Source of the DNA: Bryobacterales bacterium
Lineage (GTDB): Bacteria > Acidobacteriota > Terriglobia > Bryobacterales > Bryobacteraceae
Assembly: GCA_027452065.1 (NCBI GenBank)
Contig: DAIDHC010000084.1
Coordinates: 1 to 63,185 of the forward strand
Direction: 5' to 3'
Length of the DNA stretch: 63,185 nt
Notes under the pieces: generated by a model
The model's input: only the letters and a program-made list of their open reading frames with translations
Database searches by the model: none
Told to the model about the DNA's origin: nothing
In this document: one piece after another, positions 1 to 10,686 of the stretch
How the letters are laid out: the number at the start of each line of letters is the position of its first letter
How positions within the stretch are numbered: the stretch's first letter is position 1
Made by a program: the position numbers and the translations under genes

Positions 1-2529
1 GCGCTCGGAAGCACGACGTCGGCCCGCGAACAGGTGCGGTCTTATGGCTGGGAAAACGCCGTGGACGGTCTGTTCCAGGACCTGCGATATACCGTGCGCC
101 GCCTGCGCGGCTCTCCCGGCTTCACCATGGTGAGCATCGGAACCCTGGCTTTGGGGCTCGGAGCCGCCAGCGCCATCTTCAGCGTCATCAACGGTGTCTT
201 GCTGCGGCCCCTGCCCTATCTTCAACCCGAGCAACTCGTGTCCCTGTGGATGACCGCCCCCGGCATAAAAATTCAAAATCTCAACATGGCTCCGTCGGTC
301 TATTTCACTCTGCGCGACGAGCAGCGGGCCTTTCAGGCCGTCAGCATGTACGCGACCGGCGGCACATTCGTTACCGGCAAGAGTCATCCCGAACTGGTGC
401 AGGCCATCTTCGCCACCCATGAACTGCTGCCGATCCTCGCCACTGTCCCCCAACTGGGCCGGCCCTTCTCTTCCGAAGACGACAGCCCCGCCGCCCAACG
501 CACCGTCATCATCTCCGACGGCTTTTGGCATTCGCATTTCGGAGGCGACCGCGCGGTGCTCGGCCGGCGCCTGATCGTCGAAGGCAATCCGGTCTCGATC
601 ATCGGCGTCCTCCCGCCGTCGTTCGATTTTCTGGATCAGAAACCCGATCTCCTGCTTCCTTTGCGGTTGAGCCGTTCCGGGGTGCAACTGCTCGGCTTCA
701 GTTTCCTGGGCGTCGGGAGGCTCAGGCCCGGAGTAACCGTCCGGCAAGCCAACGCCGACTTTGCGCGTGTCTTATCGAACGTCGAAAAGGAATATCCGCC
801 GCCTCCGGGCATCACCCTGAGAATGTACCAGCAGGCGCGCATCGCCCCGAATCTGCGGCCCCTCAAAGACGATCTGGTTGGCGATGTCGGCAATACGCTG
901 TGGCTGCTGATGGCGACTGTCTTGATTGTTCTGTTGACCGCCTGTGCCAGCGTTGCCAACCTTCTGCTGGTCCGAACCGATGCCCGCCGCCACGAGCTTG
1001 CCGTGCGTGTCGCCCTTGGTGCCGCCGCAACGCGAATCGCCCGCGAACTGCTGTTTGAGTCCCTCCTGCTGGGTGTCCTCGCCGGCGCAGTGGGACTCGC
1101 CTTGTGCCGGGCCTCTCTGAAACTTCTCGCGGTATCCGATCTGGTGCGCCTGCCCCGTTCCGGCAACATCAAAATCGACAGTTGGGTGCTGTTATTCGCC
1201 TTCGCCGCCTCAATTGTGTTCAGCGTCTCGGTCGGCTTGATCCCGGTTCTGCGGTATGTGCGGCCGCACATCGCCGGCGCGCTTCACAGCGGAGGCCGGT
1301 CCATGACTCATGCCAAAAATCGTCAGCGCGTGCGAAGCGTTCTTGTAGTTCTTCAGGTAGCGCTGGCGCTGGTTCTGCTTGTCACGGCGGGGTTGATGAT
1401 TCGCACCTTCCGCAATCTGCACCACGTCGACCCCGGATTCGCAAACGCACGCCAGGTCCAGGCGGTAAGAATCGGAATCACCGACGAGCAGGTGAAGGAG
1501 CCCGAGCGGGTGATTCGGATGGAACAGGCAATGCTCGCTCAGGTGAAGGCCGTCAACGGCGTGCTTTCGGCTTCCATAATTTCCTCCGTCCCCATGAGCG
1601 GCGGCGAGTCGAACAACCCTGTGTACGCGGCCGACAAGACTTACGCCGAAGGAGTGACCGCTCCTATTCGCCGCTACAAGTCAATCGCCCCGGGATATTT
1701 CGCAACCATGGGACAGCGGATGCTCGCCGGCCGTGACCTGACCTGGACCGACATCTACAACGGTGGCGCCGTCGCGCTCCTGTCGGAGAACACCGCCCGC
1801 GATCTGTGGGGATCTCCGCGCGCCGCTCTCGGCAAACGGATCCGTCCCAACGATCGGGACGACTGGCGCGAAGTCATTGGAGTCGTTGCCGACGAATACT
1901 CCGACGGCGTTGACAAGCCCGCGCCCGCGGTCGTCTATTGGCCCTTGCTTACCAGGAATTTTCAAGGCCGGCCGATCGATGTGCAGCGCTACATTTCTTT
2001 CGTGATTCGCACCCCGCGCGCCGGCTCGCTCGCCTTTCAGAACGAGGTTCAGAATGCACTCTGGACAATTGAGGCCGACCTCCCGGTCGAACAAACCGGT
2101 GTCCTGCAGACGTTCTATCAGAGCTCGCTCGCGCGCACCTCTTTTACCCTCTTGCTCTTGGCCATTGCCGGAGGCATGGCCCTGGTTCTCGGGCTTGTGG
2201 GCATCTACGGCGCGGTTTCGTATTCCGCCGCCCAACGCAGGAAGGAAATTGGCATCCGCCTTGCCCTCGGCGCACCGGCCGCCACGGTCACTGCTGCTTT
2301 TGTCCGCAGCGGCCTGAAGCTGTCGGCGCTTGGCTGCGGATGCGGGCTCGCCGCCTCACTTGCCCTGGCGCCATTGACGAAATCTCTGTTGTTCTCCGTC
2401 AGTCCATCCGACCCTCTCACCTACGCCGCGATGTCGGCGAGTTTGATCGTAACCGCGGCGCTCGCCAGTTACTTCCCGGCAAGGAAAGCAACCAGAATCG
2501 ACCCCGTCGAAGCATTGCGAGCCGAATAG
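1..2529 (+). CDS. ABC transporter permease, ADOP/MacB-FtsX family (5' end outside window)
   Basis: The reading frame is open from base 1 and already encodes the linker (ending AREQVRSYGWENAV) that in acidobacterial duplicated orphan permeases joins an N-terminal PadR-like segment to the first membrane helix. The GTG at 34 is therefore probably not the true start and the gene is cut by the window edge. The protein shows the expected order: QDLRY..RRLRGSPGF entry motif, TM1, a periplasmic MacB-like core, a cluster of three TM helices (VANLLLVRTDARRHELAVRVALGA), then a second TM1 plus periplasmic domain and a second three-helix FtsX cluster ending ARKATRIDPVEALRAE. Family knowledge: these permeases couple to a separate ATPase and are thought to work in export or envelope remodelling. 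No ATPase is adjacent inside the window. Confidence 0.9.
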   Translation, partial: ALGSTTSAREQVRSYGWENAVDGLFQDLRYTVRRLRGSPGFTMVSIGTLALGLGAASAIFSVINGVLLRPLPYLQPEQLVSLWMTAPGIKIQNLNMAPSVYFTLRDEQRAFQAVSMYATGGTFVTGKSHPELVQAIFATHELLPILATVPQLGRPFSSEDDSPAAQRTVIISDGFWHSHFGGDRAVLGRRLIVEGNPVSIIGVLPPSFDFLDQKPDLLLPLRLSRSGVQLLGFSFLGVGRLRPGVTVRQANADFARVLSNVEKEYPPPPGITLRMYQQARIAPNLRPLKDDLVGDVGNTLWLLMATVLIVLLTACASVANLLLVRTDARRHELAVRVALGAAATRIARELLFESLLLGVLAGAVGLALCRASLKLLAVSDLVRLPRSGNIKIDSWVLLFAFAASIVFSVSVGLIPVLRYVRPHIAGALHSGGRSMTHAKNRQRVRSVLVVLQVALALVLLVTAGLMIRTFRNLHHVDPGFANARQVQAVRIGITDEQVKEPERVIRMEQAMLAQVKAVNGVLSASIISSVPMSGGESNNPVYAADKTYAEGVTAPIRRYKSIAPGYFATMGQRMLAGRDLTWTDIYNGGAVALLSENTARDLWGSPRAALGKRIRPNDRDDWREVIGVVADEYSDGVDKPAPAVVYWPLLTRNFQGRPIDVQRYISFVIRTPRAGSLAFQNEVQNALWTIEADLPVEQTGVLQTFYQSSLARTSFTLLLLAIAGGMALVLGLVGIYGAVSYSAAQRRKEIGIRLALGAPAATVTAAFVRSGLKLSALGCGCGLAASLALAPLTKSLLFSVSPSDPLTYAAMSASLIVTAALASYFPARKATRIDPVEALRAE

Positions 2530-3109
2530 AACGCCGCATCCCAGGCGGCATCGAGCGCCACTCCCTCGAAATCCGCACCGCCGGTCAGAGTGCTTGGCCG
2601 CCAACCCGGCACCGATCAATGCCGACGCGCTTCACTACTCAGCCCGTACCGCCCCGCCCAAGTGCCCCTCAGCGGCGATCCGGAAGCCGCCGATACAGGC
2701 GCGGTTCGTCGGAGCCGCCTTTCTTGAGGGCGTTTTACCGCCCACTATGGCACGAGTTGCCGGCCATCCAGACAACCCGAAGCCTGGCTCCTCGCAGCCC
2801 GCCCACGCCGCCGCGCCGGCCGTTGCTGGTTCATCTCTCCGGATCCGCGCCACCGCGCCCGTCGTGCCGGCCCCCTCACCCGCCCGCATCGCCCAACGAT
2901 GCCCCGTGCGCCCGCCCGGTCGTGCCACCCTTGCCGCGGCTGGATGATGCGCCCAGCCAACGCCGCAGTGCCGAACCGGTCGTGCGCGGGGCTCATCGCC
3001 CCAGGCCCGCGACGCCGTACCCCGCTTCGCCTCTCCGGCCGGCATCACTCGCCCGCCTGTCCGCGCCGCGCTCCTCGCGCCGGGCTTTCAGACTTGGCAC
3101 AATCAGCTT
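2530..3109. other. 580-bp C-rich spacer without a recognisable gene
   Basis: Between the permease stop and the acs start the + strand is strikingly C-rich and low in complexity, dominated by CCG, CGCC and CCCGCC words. Open frames exist on both strands but their products are Arg/Pro/Ala-rich and match nothing I know, as expected of open frames in GC-rich filler. The last 20 bases hold a CACAAT box at 3098-3103, 6 nt before the acs ATG, that could act as a -10 element. No hairpin with a T-run is visible. Confidence 0.5.
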
Positions 3110-5059
<1,950 letters not shown>

Positions 5060-5188
5060 CCGACCTGCATGAAGGCAATTCGCGCGATTCTTCGTTAATC
5101 CTGAGGGGGGCGCTCGGACAGAATCGGTTCCCGGCGCGCTGGAAAAGGAAGCACAGAAGAAGATGTACAATTGGAGGACGGATTCGCA

Positions 5189-6157
5189 ATGAGAGTGCTG
5201 GTCGCGGACGACAGTATCGTGTCGCGGCATCTACTGGATGCAACTCTGCGCAAGTGGGGCTACGAGGTGGTCGGGGCTCCGGACGGCACAGAGGCATGGC
5301 GAGTCTTGTGCGGCGAAAACGCCCCTCCTCTGGCGGTTCTGGATTGGATGATGCCCGGGATCACGGGGCCGGAAGTGTGCCGCATGATCCGGCAAAGCCG
5401 CCGCGAACATTACACTTACGTGCTCTTGTTGACGTCGCGGAGCATGCGCGAGGACCTGGTGGAAGGCATGGAGGCCGGGGCCGACGACTATCTGACCAAG
5501 CCGTTCGACCAGTCTGAGCTGCAGGTGCGGCTGCGCGCGGGAAAACGCATTGTCGAGCTGCATGCCGAACTTTTGCGCGCCCGCGAAGCCATCCAGCACG
5601 AAGCCTCGCGCGATTCTCTGACCGGGCTCTACAACCGCAGTTCGATTCTGGCGCTGTTGCAGCGGGAACTGGCGCGGGGCTCGCGCGAGTTGAGGCCGCT
5701 GGGCGTTGTGCTGCTGGACCTGGACCGGTTCAAAAGCGTGAACGACACTTACGGCCATGTCGCCGGCGACCAGGTGCTCCGGGAAGCCGGGAAGCGGCTC
5801 CGGGACTCCATGCGATCCTACGACGCGATCGGCAGGTACGGAGGCGAGGAATTTCTGATTCTGCTGCCGGGCTGCGACGAGGAAGCGGCGGTGGAGCAGG
5901 CCGAACGGATGCGGAGCGTGCTGGCCGAAGCGCCGGTGATGATCGGCGACGACGTGGCTTACGCGATGACCGGAAGCTTCGGCGTCACCAGCGTCGTACC
6001 GGAGCCGACGACTTCTTCCGAACAGCTCATCAAGAAGGCCGACCAGGCTCTCTACCGGGCTAAAGACAACGGCCGCAACCGCGTGGAACTGTTCCAGCGC
6101 GTGGACATGTCGCAGCATTCCGGCGCCGCCGGGTTTTTGATTCACACCATCGCTTGA
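5189..6157 (+). CDS. Response regulator with diguanylate cyclase output (REC-GGDEF)
   Basis: Phosphorylation-controlled synthesis of cyclic di-GMP. The ATG at 5189 is preferred over the upstream TTG at 5171 because GGAGG (5173-5177) precedes it and the protein then begins directly with the receiver strand MRVLVADDS. REC domain, residues 1-118: acidic pocket D7/D8, phospho-acceptor D52, T82 and K104. GGDEF domain, about 145-305: RDSLTGLYNR entry, DLDRFKSVND, and an intact GGEEF active site. RSYD lies exactly five residues before GGEEF, a canonical RxxD inhibitory site, so product feedback is expected. The architecture is like PleD (without the second REC) or Rrp1. No partner kinase is adjacent. 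Confidence 0.93.
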   Translation: MRVLVADDSIVSRHLLDATLRKWGYEVVGAPDGTEAWRVLCGENAPPLAVLDWMMPGITGPEVCRMIRQSRREHYTYVLLLTSRSMREDLVEGMEAGADDYLTKPFDQSELQVRLRAGKRIVELHAELLRAREAIQHEASRDSLTGLYNRSSILALLQRELARGSRELRPLGVVLLDLDRFKSVNDTYGHVAGDQVLREAGKRLRDSMRSYDAIGRYGGEEFLILLPGCDEEAAVEQAERMRSVLAEAPVMIGDDVAYAMTGSFGVTSVVPEPTTSSEQLIKKADQALYRAKDNGRNRVELFQRVDMSQHSGAAGFLIHTIA

Positions 6158-6243
6158 GCGCGGCGGCCGGCGCGGGACTCGCCTCCCCCATCGAAGAGCG
6201 GGCACAACCCTGACAAGAGGGCAGCACTCGCGGCCGGTCGTAT

Positions 6244-7797
6244 TCAGTTGGCGTCGCGGGAAGCGATCGTGAAGTGGCTCAGGCCGTCGGCGTATTTGGC
6301 GACGCCTTTATAGAGCGCATCGGCGATCCGCTGGCGATTCTCACCGCGACGAAGCGCGGCGGCGTCGTGAGGGTTGCTGATAAAGCCGATCTCGGCCAGA
6401 ACCGACGGCATCGCGGCTCCAATGAGCACGACGAATGGGGCCTTGCGCACACCGCGGTCTTTTGACCGGGAATCATAGCGCAGCGACGCGGCGTACAGCG
6501 AGCTTTGCACCGAGGCGCCGAACTCGCGCGATTCCTCGATCTTGTCCTGCAGAGCGATTTTCTGCAGCAGGTCCTTCAGCTCGTAGACCGTCTTTTCCGA
6601 ACTGGCGTTTTCGCGCGCTGCGACGTCCATGGCCGACTGCGAAGTAGTGAAGTTGAGGTAATACGTTTCAACTCCCGAGGCGCTGCGCTGAGGCGAGGAA
6701 TTTGCGTGGATGGAGAGGAAGAGGTCGGCCCGGGAGGCGTTGGCGATCCGGGTACGCTCCTCGAGCGGGATGAAGGTATCGTCGGAGCGGGTGTAGACGA
6801 CCTCGGCGCCGAGGCGCTCCTCGATGAGCTTGCCAAGACGGAGGGCGACGTCGAGCACAAGGTCCTTTTCGAGAAGGCCTGCCGAGCCGATGGTGCCGGT
6901 GTCGTGGCCGCCATGGCCCGCGTCGATGACCACGCGGCGGATTTTAAGGCCGAGGACGCGCGTCATTGACTGTTCCTCGCTGGCGCGCCGCGCCGGACGG
7001 GCATTATCGCTCGCACCGGCCGGGACGCGGGCGGGAAATGCCGGCTCATCCGCGGACACGGCGGCGGACTCGGGGGCGGCGGTGCGGGCGGGGGCGCGGG
7101 CGGCCTTGGCTATCGCGGCGCCGCGGGGCGCATGACCTACGGGACGCGGCGTGAACAGCAGAAAGCCGGCTCGGGTCCGGATGGCGGAGGCGTACATCGC
7201 GGCGGAGTCGAGATCGAGGTCCCAGGTGTCCAAAACCGGGGGATCGTTCAGGCGAATGTCAGGCAGAACGCGGGAGACGGGAGGTGCGACGAATCGGCGG
7301 GCCACGACAGGCGCGTCGGGAAATTCGGCGCGCGGGGCGCGGGCGATGGGCGTGGAGGCATCGTGCAGTTCGATAACCAGCCGGCCCGGATTGTCGAGGC
7401 GGGCGGTGGTGAAGCGCGCCGGCTGCTTGAGATCCAGAACGACGCGGGTTACCCCATGCTGCGTTTCGGCGACACGAATCTGCCTGACGAATGCGTCTCG
7501 AACGGTGATGGTATGAATGCCTTTGCCGGCGATGGCGGAGTAGGCGCCGACGAGGTCAAAAAAGAGCCGGTCGGGATTATCCAGGCGGTCGTACTTCAAG
7601 CCGAAATGGCCGGAGATCTGGATGGCGATGCGGGTGACCCCGTCCGCGGCGCGGACATGAACGGCTGTGACCTTGGCCGTCGGAGCGGGATGAAGCCGCG
7701 CGAAGGCGAGGCTGGAGGCAAGGGCGCAGCCAACGAGCGCCAGCAGCGGGGCGGGGACGGAACGGGTTCGGTCGCACATTCGGGGGAGGTGGACCAT
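6244..7797 (-). CDS. N-acetylmuramoyl-L-alanine amidase (AMIN + Amidase_3)
   Basis: Periplasmic zinc amidase cleaving the MurNAc-L-Ala bond of peptidoglycan (AmiA/B/C family). A signal sequence (LLALVGCALASSLAFA) is followed by an AMIN domain at about 40-150, which targets the septum or peptidoglycan, then an Ala/Pro-rich linker to about 285. The Amidase_3 domain carries zinc ligands H295 (DAGHGG), E310 (LLEKD) and H364 (SIHAN), with catalytic E469 (LAEIGF), all present. Start choice is uncertain between 7797 and an ATG at 7779; neither has a clear Shine-Dalgarno. It begins 7 nt after the lytic transglycosylase stop, so the two are very likely one transcript acting together in cell-wall turnover or division. 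Confidence 0.92.
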   Translation of the reverse strand: MVHLPRMCDRTRSVPAPLLALVGCALASSLAFARLHPAPTAKVTAVHVRAADGVTRIAIQISGHFGLKYDRLDNPDRLFFDLVGAYSAIAGKGIHTITVRDAFVRQIRVAETQHGVTRVVLDLKQPARFTTARLDNPGRLVIELHDASTPIARAPRAEFPDAPVVARRFVAPPVSRVLPDIRLNDPPVLDTWDLDLDSAAMYASAIRTRAGFLLFTPRPVGHAPRGAAIAKAARAPARTAAPESAAVSADEPAFPARVPAGASDNARPARRASEEQSMTRVLGLKIRRVVIDAGHGGHDTGTIGSAGLLEKDLVLDVALRLGKLIEERLGAEVVYTRSDDTFIPLEERTRIANASRADLFLSIHANSSPQRSASGVETYYLNFTTSQSAMDVAARENASSEKTVYELKDLLQKIALQDKIEESREFGASVQSSLYAASLRYDSRSKDRGVRKAPFVVLIGAAMPSVLAEIGFISNPHDAAALRRGENRQRIADALYKGVAKYADGLSHFTIASRDAN

Positions 7798-7804
7798 GGG
7801 CGGC

Positions 7805-8572
7805 CTATTGGGTGGTCATATGGAGACGGCCCTGGGTGTCGTAATAGACAGCGAGAGCGGGATGGGTTTCGGCCGGTTCGGGTGGCGGGAGGGCGGCTTT
7901 AACGGCCGTAGTTGGGGGCGTAGACGCCTTTTTTGCCGCATCGTAACGGGCGGCGACCTTTTGTACGTAAGAGACGGTCTCCCGGTACGGAGGCACGCCG
8001 TTGTATCGGGCGACGGCGCCCTCGCCGGCATTGTAAGCGGCGATGGCCAGGCGGTCGTCCTGAAACAGATCGCGCAAGTATCGGAGATACTTCACTCCGC
8101 CTTCGATGTTTTCGCGGGGGTCGAAGCTGTTGAAGACGCCAAACCGGCGGGCCGTGGCGGGCATGAGCTGCATGAGGCCCTGTGCGCCCTTGGGGGAGAG
8201 AGCGGCCGGATTGCCGGCGCTCTCGGTCTGGAGGACGGAGCGCACCAGCAGAGGATCCACGTCGAGCCGGCGCGCCGTCGCCTCGACAAGCGAGCCGACG
8301 TCAGTCCTATCGAGAGTGGCCGCCCGGGGCGTGAGGGCCGGAACGGGACTCGCCGCCGGAAATATCAAAGCTGCGGGAACCGGGCGCGGAAACGAGGAGC
8401 GCGCGGGCGCGTTCGAAGGTTCGAGCACACGCACGAGATGGCCGGTTTTCGGGTCGACGCGCACAACCGACTTCCACGCCGCCGGCGAACGGGCCGGGGT
8501 GGGGGGGAGCGGCTCAGCGGGAAGAGTTGTGAAAGCCATGCAGGCACCCGCCAAAAAAAAACAAAAGCGCAT
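7805..8572 (-). CDS. Lytic murein transglycosylase, SLT family 1
   Basis: Cleaves the MurNAc-GlcNAc glycan bond. The start is set at the ATG at 8572 because it gives a clean signal peptide (MRFCFFLAGACMAF) and lies downstream of a good promoter; the open frame above it crosses that promoter. The SLT domain spans about 95-235: catalytic E117 in QTESAG, then GLMQLMPATARRFG, the ENIEGGVKYLRYL segment, and AYNAGEGAV near the end, followed by the typical YVQKV helix. A Pro/Ala linker precedes a short C-terminal strand-rich tail. Codons 4-7 contain a run of nine T on the coding strand, a possible slippage site. It is co-transcribed with the downstream amidase. Confidence 0.92.
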   Translation of the reverse strand: MRFCFFLAGACMAFTTLPAEPLPPTPARSPAAWKSVVRVDPKTGHLVRVLEPSNAPARSSFPRPVPAALIFPAASPVPALTPRAATLDRTDVGSLVEATARRLDVDPLLVRSVLQTESAGNPAALSPKGAQGLMQLMPATARRFGVFNSFDPRENIEGGVKYLRYLRDLFQDDRLAIAAYNAGEGAVARYNGVPPYRETVSYVQKVAARYDAAKKASTPPTTAVKAALPPPEPAETHPALAVYYDTQGRLHMTTQ

Positions 8573-8587
8573 CTTTTGTTTTACTCG

Positions 8588-8616
8588 ATTATACGTCCAA
8601 TGTACCATTTTCCCAA
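8588..8616 (-). promoter_or_regulatory. Promoter of the transglycosylase-amidase pair
   Basis: Read on the minus strand, TTGGGA (8611-8616) is followed after exactly 17 nt by a perfect TATAAT (8588-8593). The ATG of the transglycosylase lies 15 nt further on. This is the best sigma-70-like promoter visible in the window. Confidence 0.7.
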
Positions 8617-8733
8617 TACTTTCCGATGACAGTGAGGTCCTTGCCTATCCGGCGGGCGGCGGTCGAGCGCGGACGCCAGGCGAAGGGGGCGACCAAAGGC
8701 AGCGAACGCAGTCGCGAGGCGCTGCGCCCGGCA

Positions 8734-9277
8734 GAGCACAAGGTGTGCCGGCGCAACGCGCTGGAGGGCACCCGCAGGGCGCAGCAAGCGCCGACGCGAG
8801 GCGCTGCGGGCGGGAGCGCACAGGGCGTGCCGGCGCGCGGCGCCCGGGAGTGGCGGCGCGCGGAAGCGAGATGCTGCCGGCGGCGGCGGAGCGAGATGGG
8901 CCCGGATGCGAGGCGCCGGAGGCGGCAGAGCGATGGGAGCGAGGCCGTGGCGCACTGGGGGCGGGAGCGCAGAGGGCGTGCCGCGCGGAGCGCCACGGGT
9001 GGCGGCGGTGCGAGATGGGCCCGGATGCGAGGCGCCGGAGGCGGCAGAGCGATGGGAGCGAAGCCATGGCGCACTGGGGGCGGGAGCGCAGAGGGCGTGC
9101 CGCGCGGAGCGCCACGGGTGGCGGCGGTGCGAGAGGGGACCGGATGCGGGGCGCCGAAGGCGGCAGAGCGATAGGAGCGAAGCCATGGCGCACCGGGGGC
9201 GGGAGCGCAGAGGGCGTGCCGCGCGGAGCGCCACGGGTGGCGGAGCACAAGGTGTGCCGACGCAACGCGCTGGGGGG
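8734..9277. repeat. GC-rich tandem-repeat island: three 119-bp units with flanking 35-bp direct repeats
   Basis: Three units start at 8891, 9010 and 9129, each beginning GCGAGANGGGNCCGGATGCG, so the period is exactly 119 bp. The first two are nearly identical and the third slightly diverged. Degenerate fragments of the same words (GGGCGGGAGCGCA, GGGCGTGCCG) fill 8800-8890. The island is bracketed by two copies of a 35-bp sequence beginning GAGCACAAGGTGTGCCG, at 8734-8768 and 9243-9277, with three differences. As 119 is not divisible by three, the units cannot encode a repeated peptide. The open frames across it, on both strands, are therefore treated as chance. Confidence 0.85.
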
Positions 9278-9344
9278 CGGCGGTTTGCTGGGAATTGGAA
9301 GAACGGACGCCGGACCGGCGGGCGGGCGGCTTGGGAGGCGATGT

Positions 9345-9350
9345 TATGAT
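9345..9350 (+). promoter_or_regulatory. -10-like box 6 nt ahead of the mobA-like start
   Basis: TATGAT at 9345-9350 is separated from the ATG by six bases (TTTTCC) with no Shine-Dalgarno in between. This is the spacing expected of a leaderless transcript. Confidence 0.4.
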
Positions 9351-9356
9351 TTTTCC

Positions 9357-9929
9357 ATGCGCTGCGGGGGCTTCGTGCTCACCGGGGGACGAAGCACGAG
9401 GATGGGACGCGACAAGGCCTTGCTGCCGTACCGCGGCGGCTACCTGGCCGGGTATGTGGCCGGTGAGGTGGCGGCGGCGACCGGAGGGGTTCGAATTCTG
9501 GGCGATCGGGTGCGGCACGCCGTCCTGGACCGGGAAATTTGGGAGGACGAGGTAGAAGACTGCGGCCCGATGGGAGGGCTGCTGACGGCGCTGCGGCGGA
9601 CCGAGTTTGACTGGAACCTGTTGGTGGCATGCGACATGCCGAACATCGAGTGCGCCGACCTGCGGGTTTTGACCGGGGCGGCCCGAGGCTGGGAAGGAGA
9701 TTGCATTGTGGCGTGCACGCCCGATGCCGGCGACCATCCGCTGTGCGCCGTCTATCACCGCGCCGCACTCCCGGTCATAGAGCGGGCACTTGCCGATAAA
9801 CGATTGAAAATGAGAGATTTAATCGATTCTCTGAGAACGCTTCGCTGTTCCACGATCGCCTCCTCCCATCTCATGAACGTGAATACTCCCGACCAATGGA
9901 AGTGTAAGGAAGACGATGCCGCCTGCTGA
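9357..9929 (+). CDS. mobA: MobA-like molybdenum-cofactor guanylyltransferase
   Basis: Likely transfers GMP from GTP to molybdopterin cofactor, or acts as a related MobA-like nucleotidyltransferase. The 190-aa protein has the diagnostic N-terminus GFVLTGGRSTRMGRDKALLP (GTP-binding GG..RMG.DK signature), then the metal-binding ACDMP motif and the HPLCAVYH segment typical of MobA. The frame runs open far upstream through the repeat island, but similarity begins exactly at this ATG, which follows a TATGAT box. Its 3' end overlaps the next gene by 14 nt, implying translational coupling with an ABC ATPase, an unusual partner. No other molybdopterin gene is in the window. Confidence 0.85.
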   Translation: MRCGGFVLTGGRSTRMGRDKALLPYRGGYLAGYVAGEVAAATGGVRILGDRVRHAVLDREIWEDEVEDCGPMGGLLTALRRTEFDWNLLVACDMPNIECADLRVLTGAARGWEGDCIVACTPDAGDHPLCAVYHRAALPVIERALADKRLKMRDLIDSLRTLRCSTIASSHLMNVNTPDQWKCKEDDAAC

Positions 9930-10686
9930 ACACGCTCCGCACTATCTCGCCTTCGAGCACGTTTGTAAGACGTTCGACCGGCCCGTTTTAGACGACGTAA
10001 GTTTTCACCTGGACGTCGGGCGGACGCTGGCGATCATCGGGCGCAGCGGGGTGGGCAAATCAGTGACTTTGGCGCACATAATGGGCTTTTTGAGGCCGGA
10101 TTCGGGCCGAATTGTGGTGTCTTACCGCGATATTACCGGCCTGAGCGAAGCGGACATGCGCGAAATCCGGCGCAAGGTGACGATGGTGTTTCAGAACGGA
10201 GCGCTGTTCGATTCGCTGACGGTGGGGGAGAACATCCTGTTTTCGCTTGAGCTTCGCGAAGACTATGATGCTAAAAACAAAGAAGATGTTGTCGACGGGC
10301 TGCTGAGCATGGTGGATCTGCTCGAGTACCGCGACGCATATCCGGGCGATCTGTCAACGGGGTACAAACGGGCGGTGGCCATCGCGCGGGCGCTGGCGGC
10401 GCAGCCGGAGTGCATTCTCTACGACGAGCCGACGACGATGGTGGACCCGATCATGGGGGACCTGCTGAGCAACCTGATGCTGAGGCTGAAGTTACAGTTG
10501 AACCTCACCTCGGTGGTAGTGACGCATGATCTGGACCTGATGCGGAAAGTGGCCGACGACGTGGTGTTTCTGGCCGACGGGAGCGTGGCGTATTTTGGAG
10601 ACCTGGCGGGGCTGGAGAGGTGCCGGCATCCGCAGGTCCAGGAATTTCTGGCGATGGACCGCGTGGAGTTCGACTATCAGCGCTGA
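9916..10686 (+). CDS. ABC transporter ATPase, Mla/Ttg2A-like
   Basis: Cytoplasmic ATPase resembling MlaF, which powers phospholipid (or related solute) transport between membranes. Walker A GRSGVGKS is at 42-49, the Q-loop is in VFQNGALFDSLTVGEN, Walker B CILYDEP has D170/E171, and the H-loop is TSVVVTHD. The signature at 146-150 is LSTGY instead of LSGGx, so the second signature residue is changed. The DSLTV..N and TTMVDP wording is typical of the MlaF group. No permease (MlaE) or MCE protein (MlaD) is adjacent, so it appears to be an orphan ATPase. It overlaps mobA by 14 nt and its stop overlaps the convergent methyltransferase by 10 nt. Confidence 0.85.
   Translation: MPPAEHAPHYLAFEHVCKTFDRPVLDDVSFHLDVGRTLAIIGRSGVGKSVTLAHIMGFLRPDSGRIVVSYRDITGLSEADMREIRRKVTMVFQNGALFDSLTVGENILFSLELREDYDAKNKEDVVDGLLSMVDLLEYRDAYPGDLSTGYKRAVAIARALAAQPECILYDEPTTMVDPIMGDLLSNLMLRLKLQLNLTSVVVTHDLDLMRKVADDVVFLADGSVAYFGDLAGLERCRHPQVQEFLAMDRVEFDYQR

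Noticed and set aside
5060..5188. tRNA, riboswitch or T-box in the intergenic gaps, including upstream of tyrS and pheS
   Set aside because: No cloverleaf, T-box sequence or terminator/antiterminator pair was seen. The gaps before tyrS and pheS are too short or lie inside coding sequence.
8891..9247. Possible CRISPR array
   Set aside because: The units are long, contiguous and nearly identical throughout, with no short repeat alternating with unique spacers and no cas genes.
8106..9356. Open frames running through the repeat island on both strands, including one that joins the MobA-like frame
   Set aside because: The 119-bp period shifts the reading frame in each unit, products are Arg/Ala/Gly-rich without motifs, and MobA similarity begins only at 9357.
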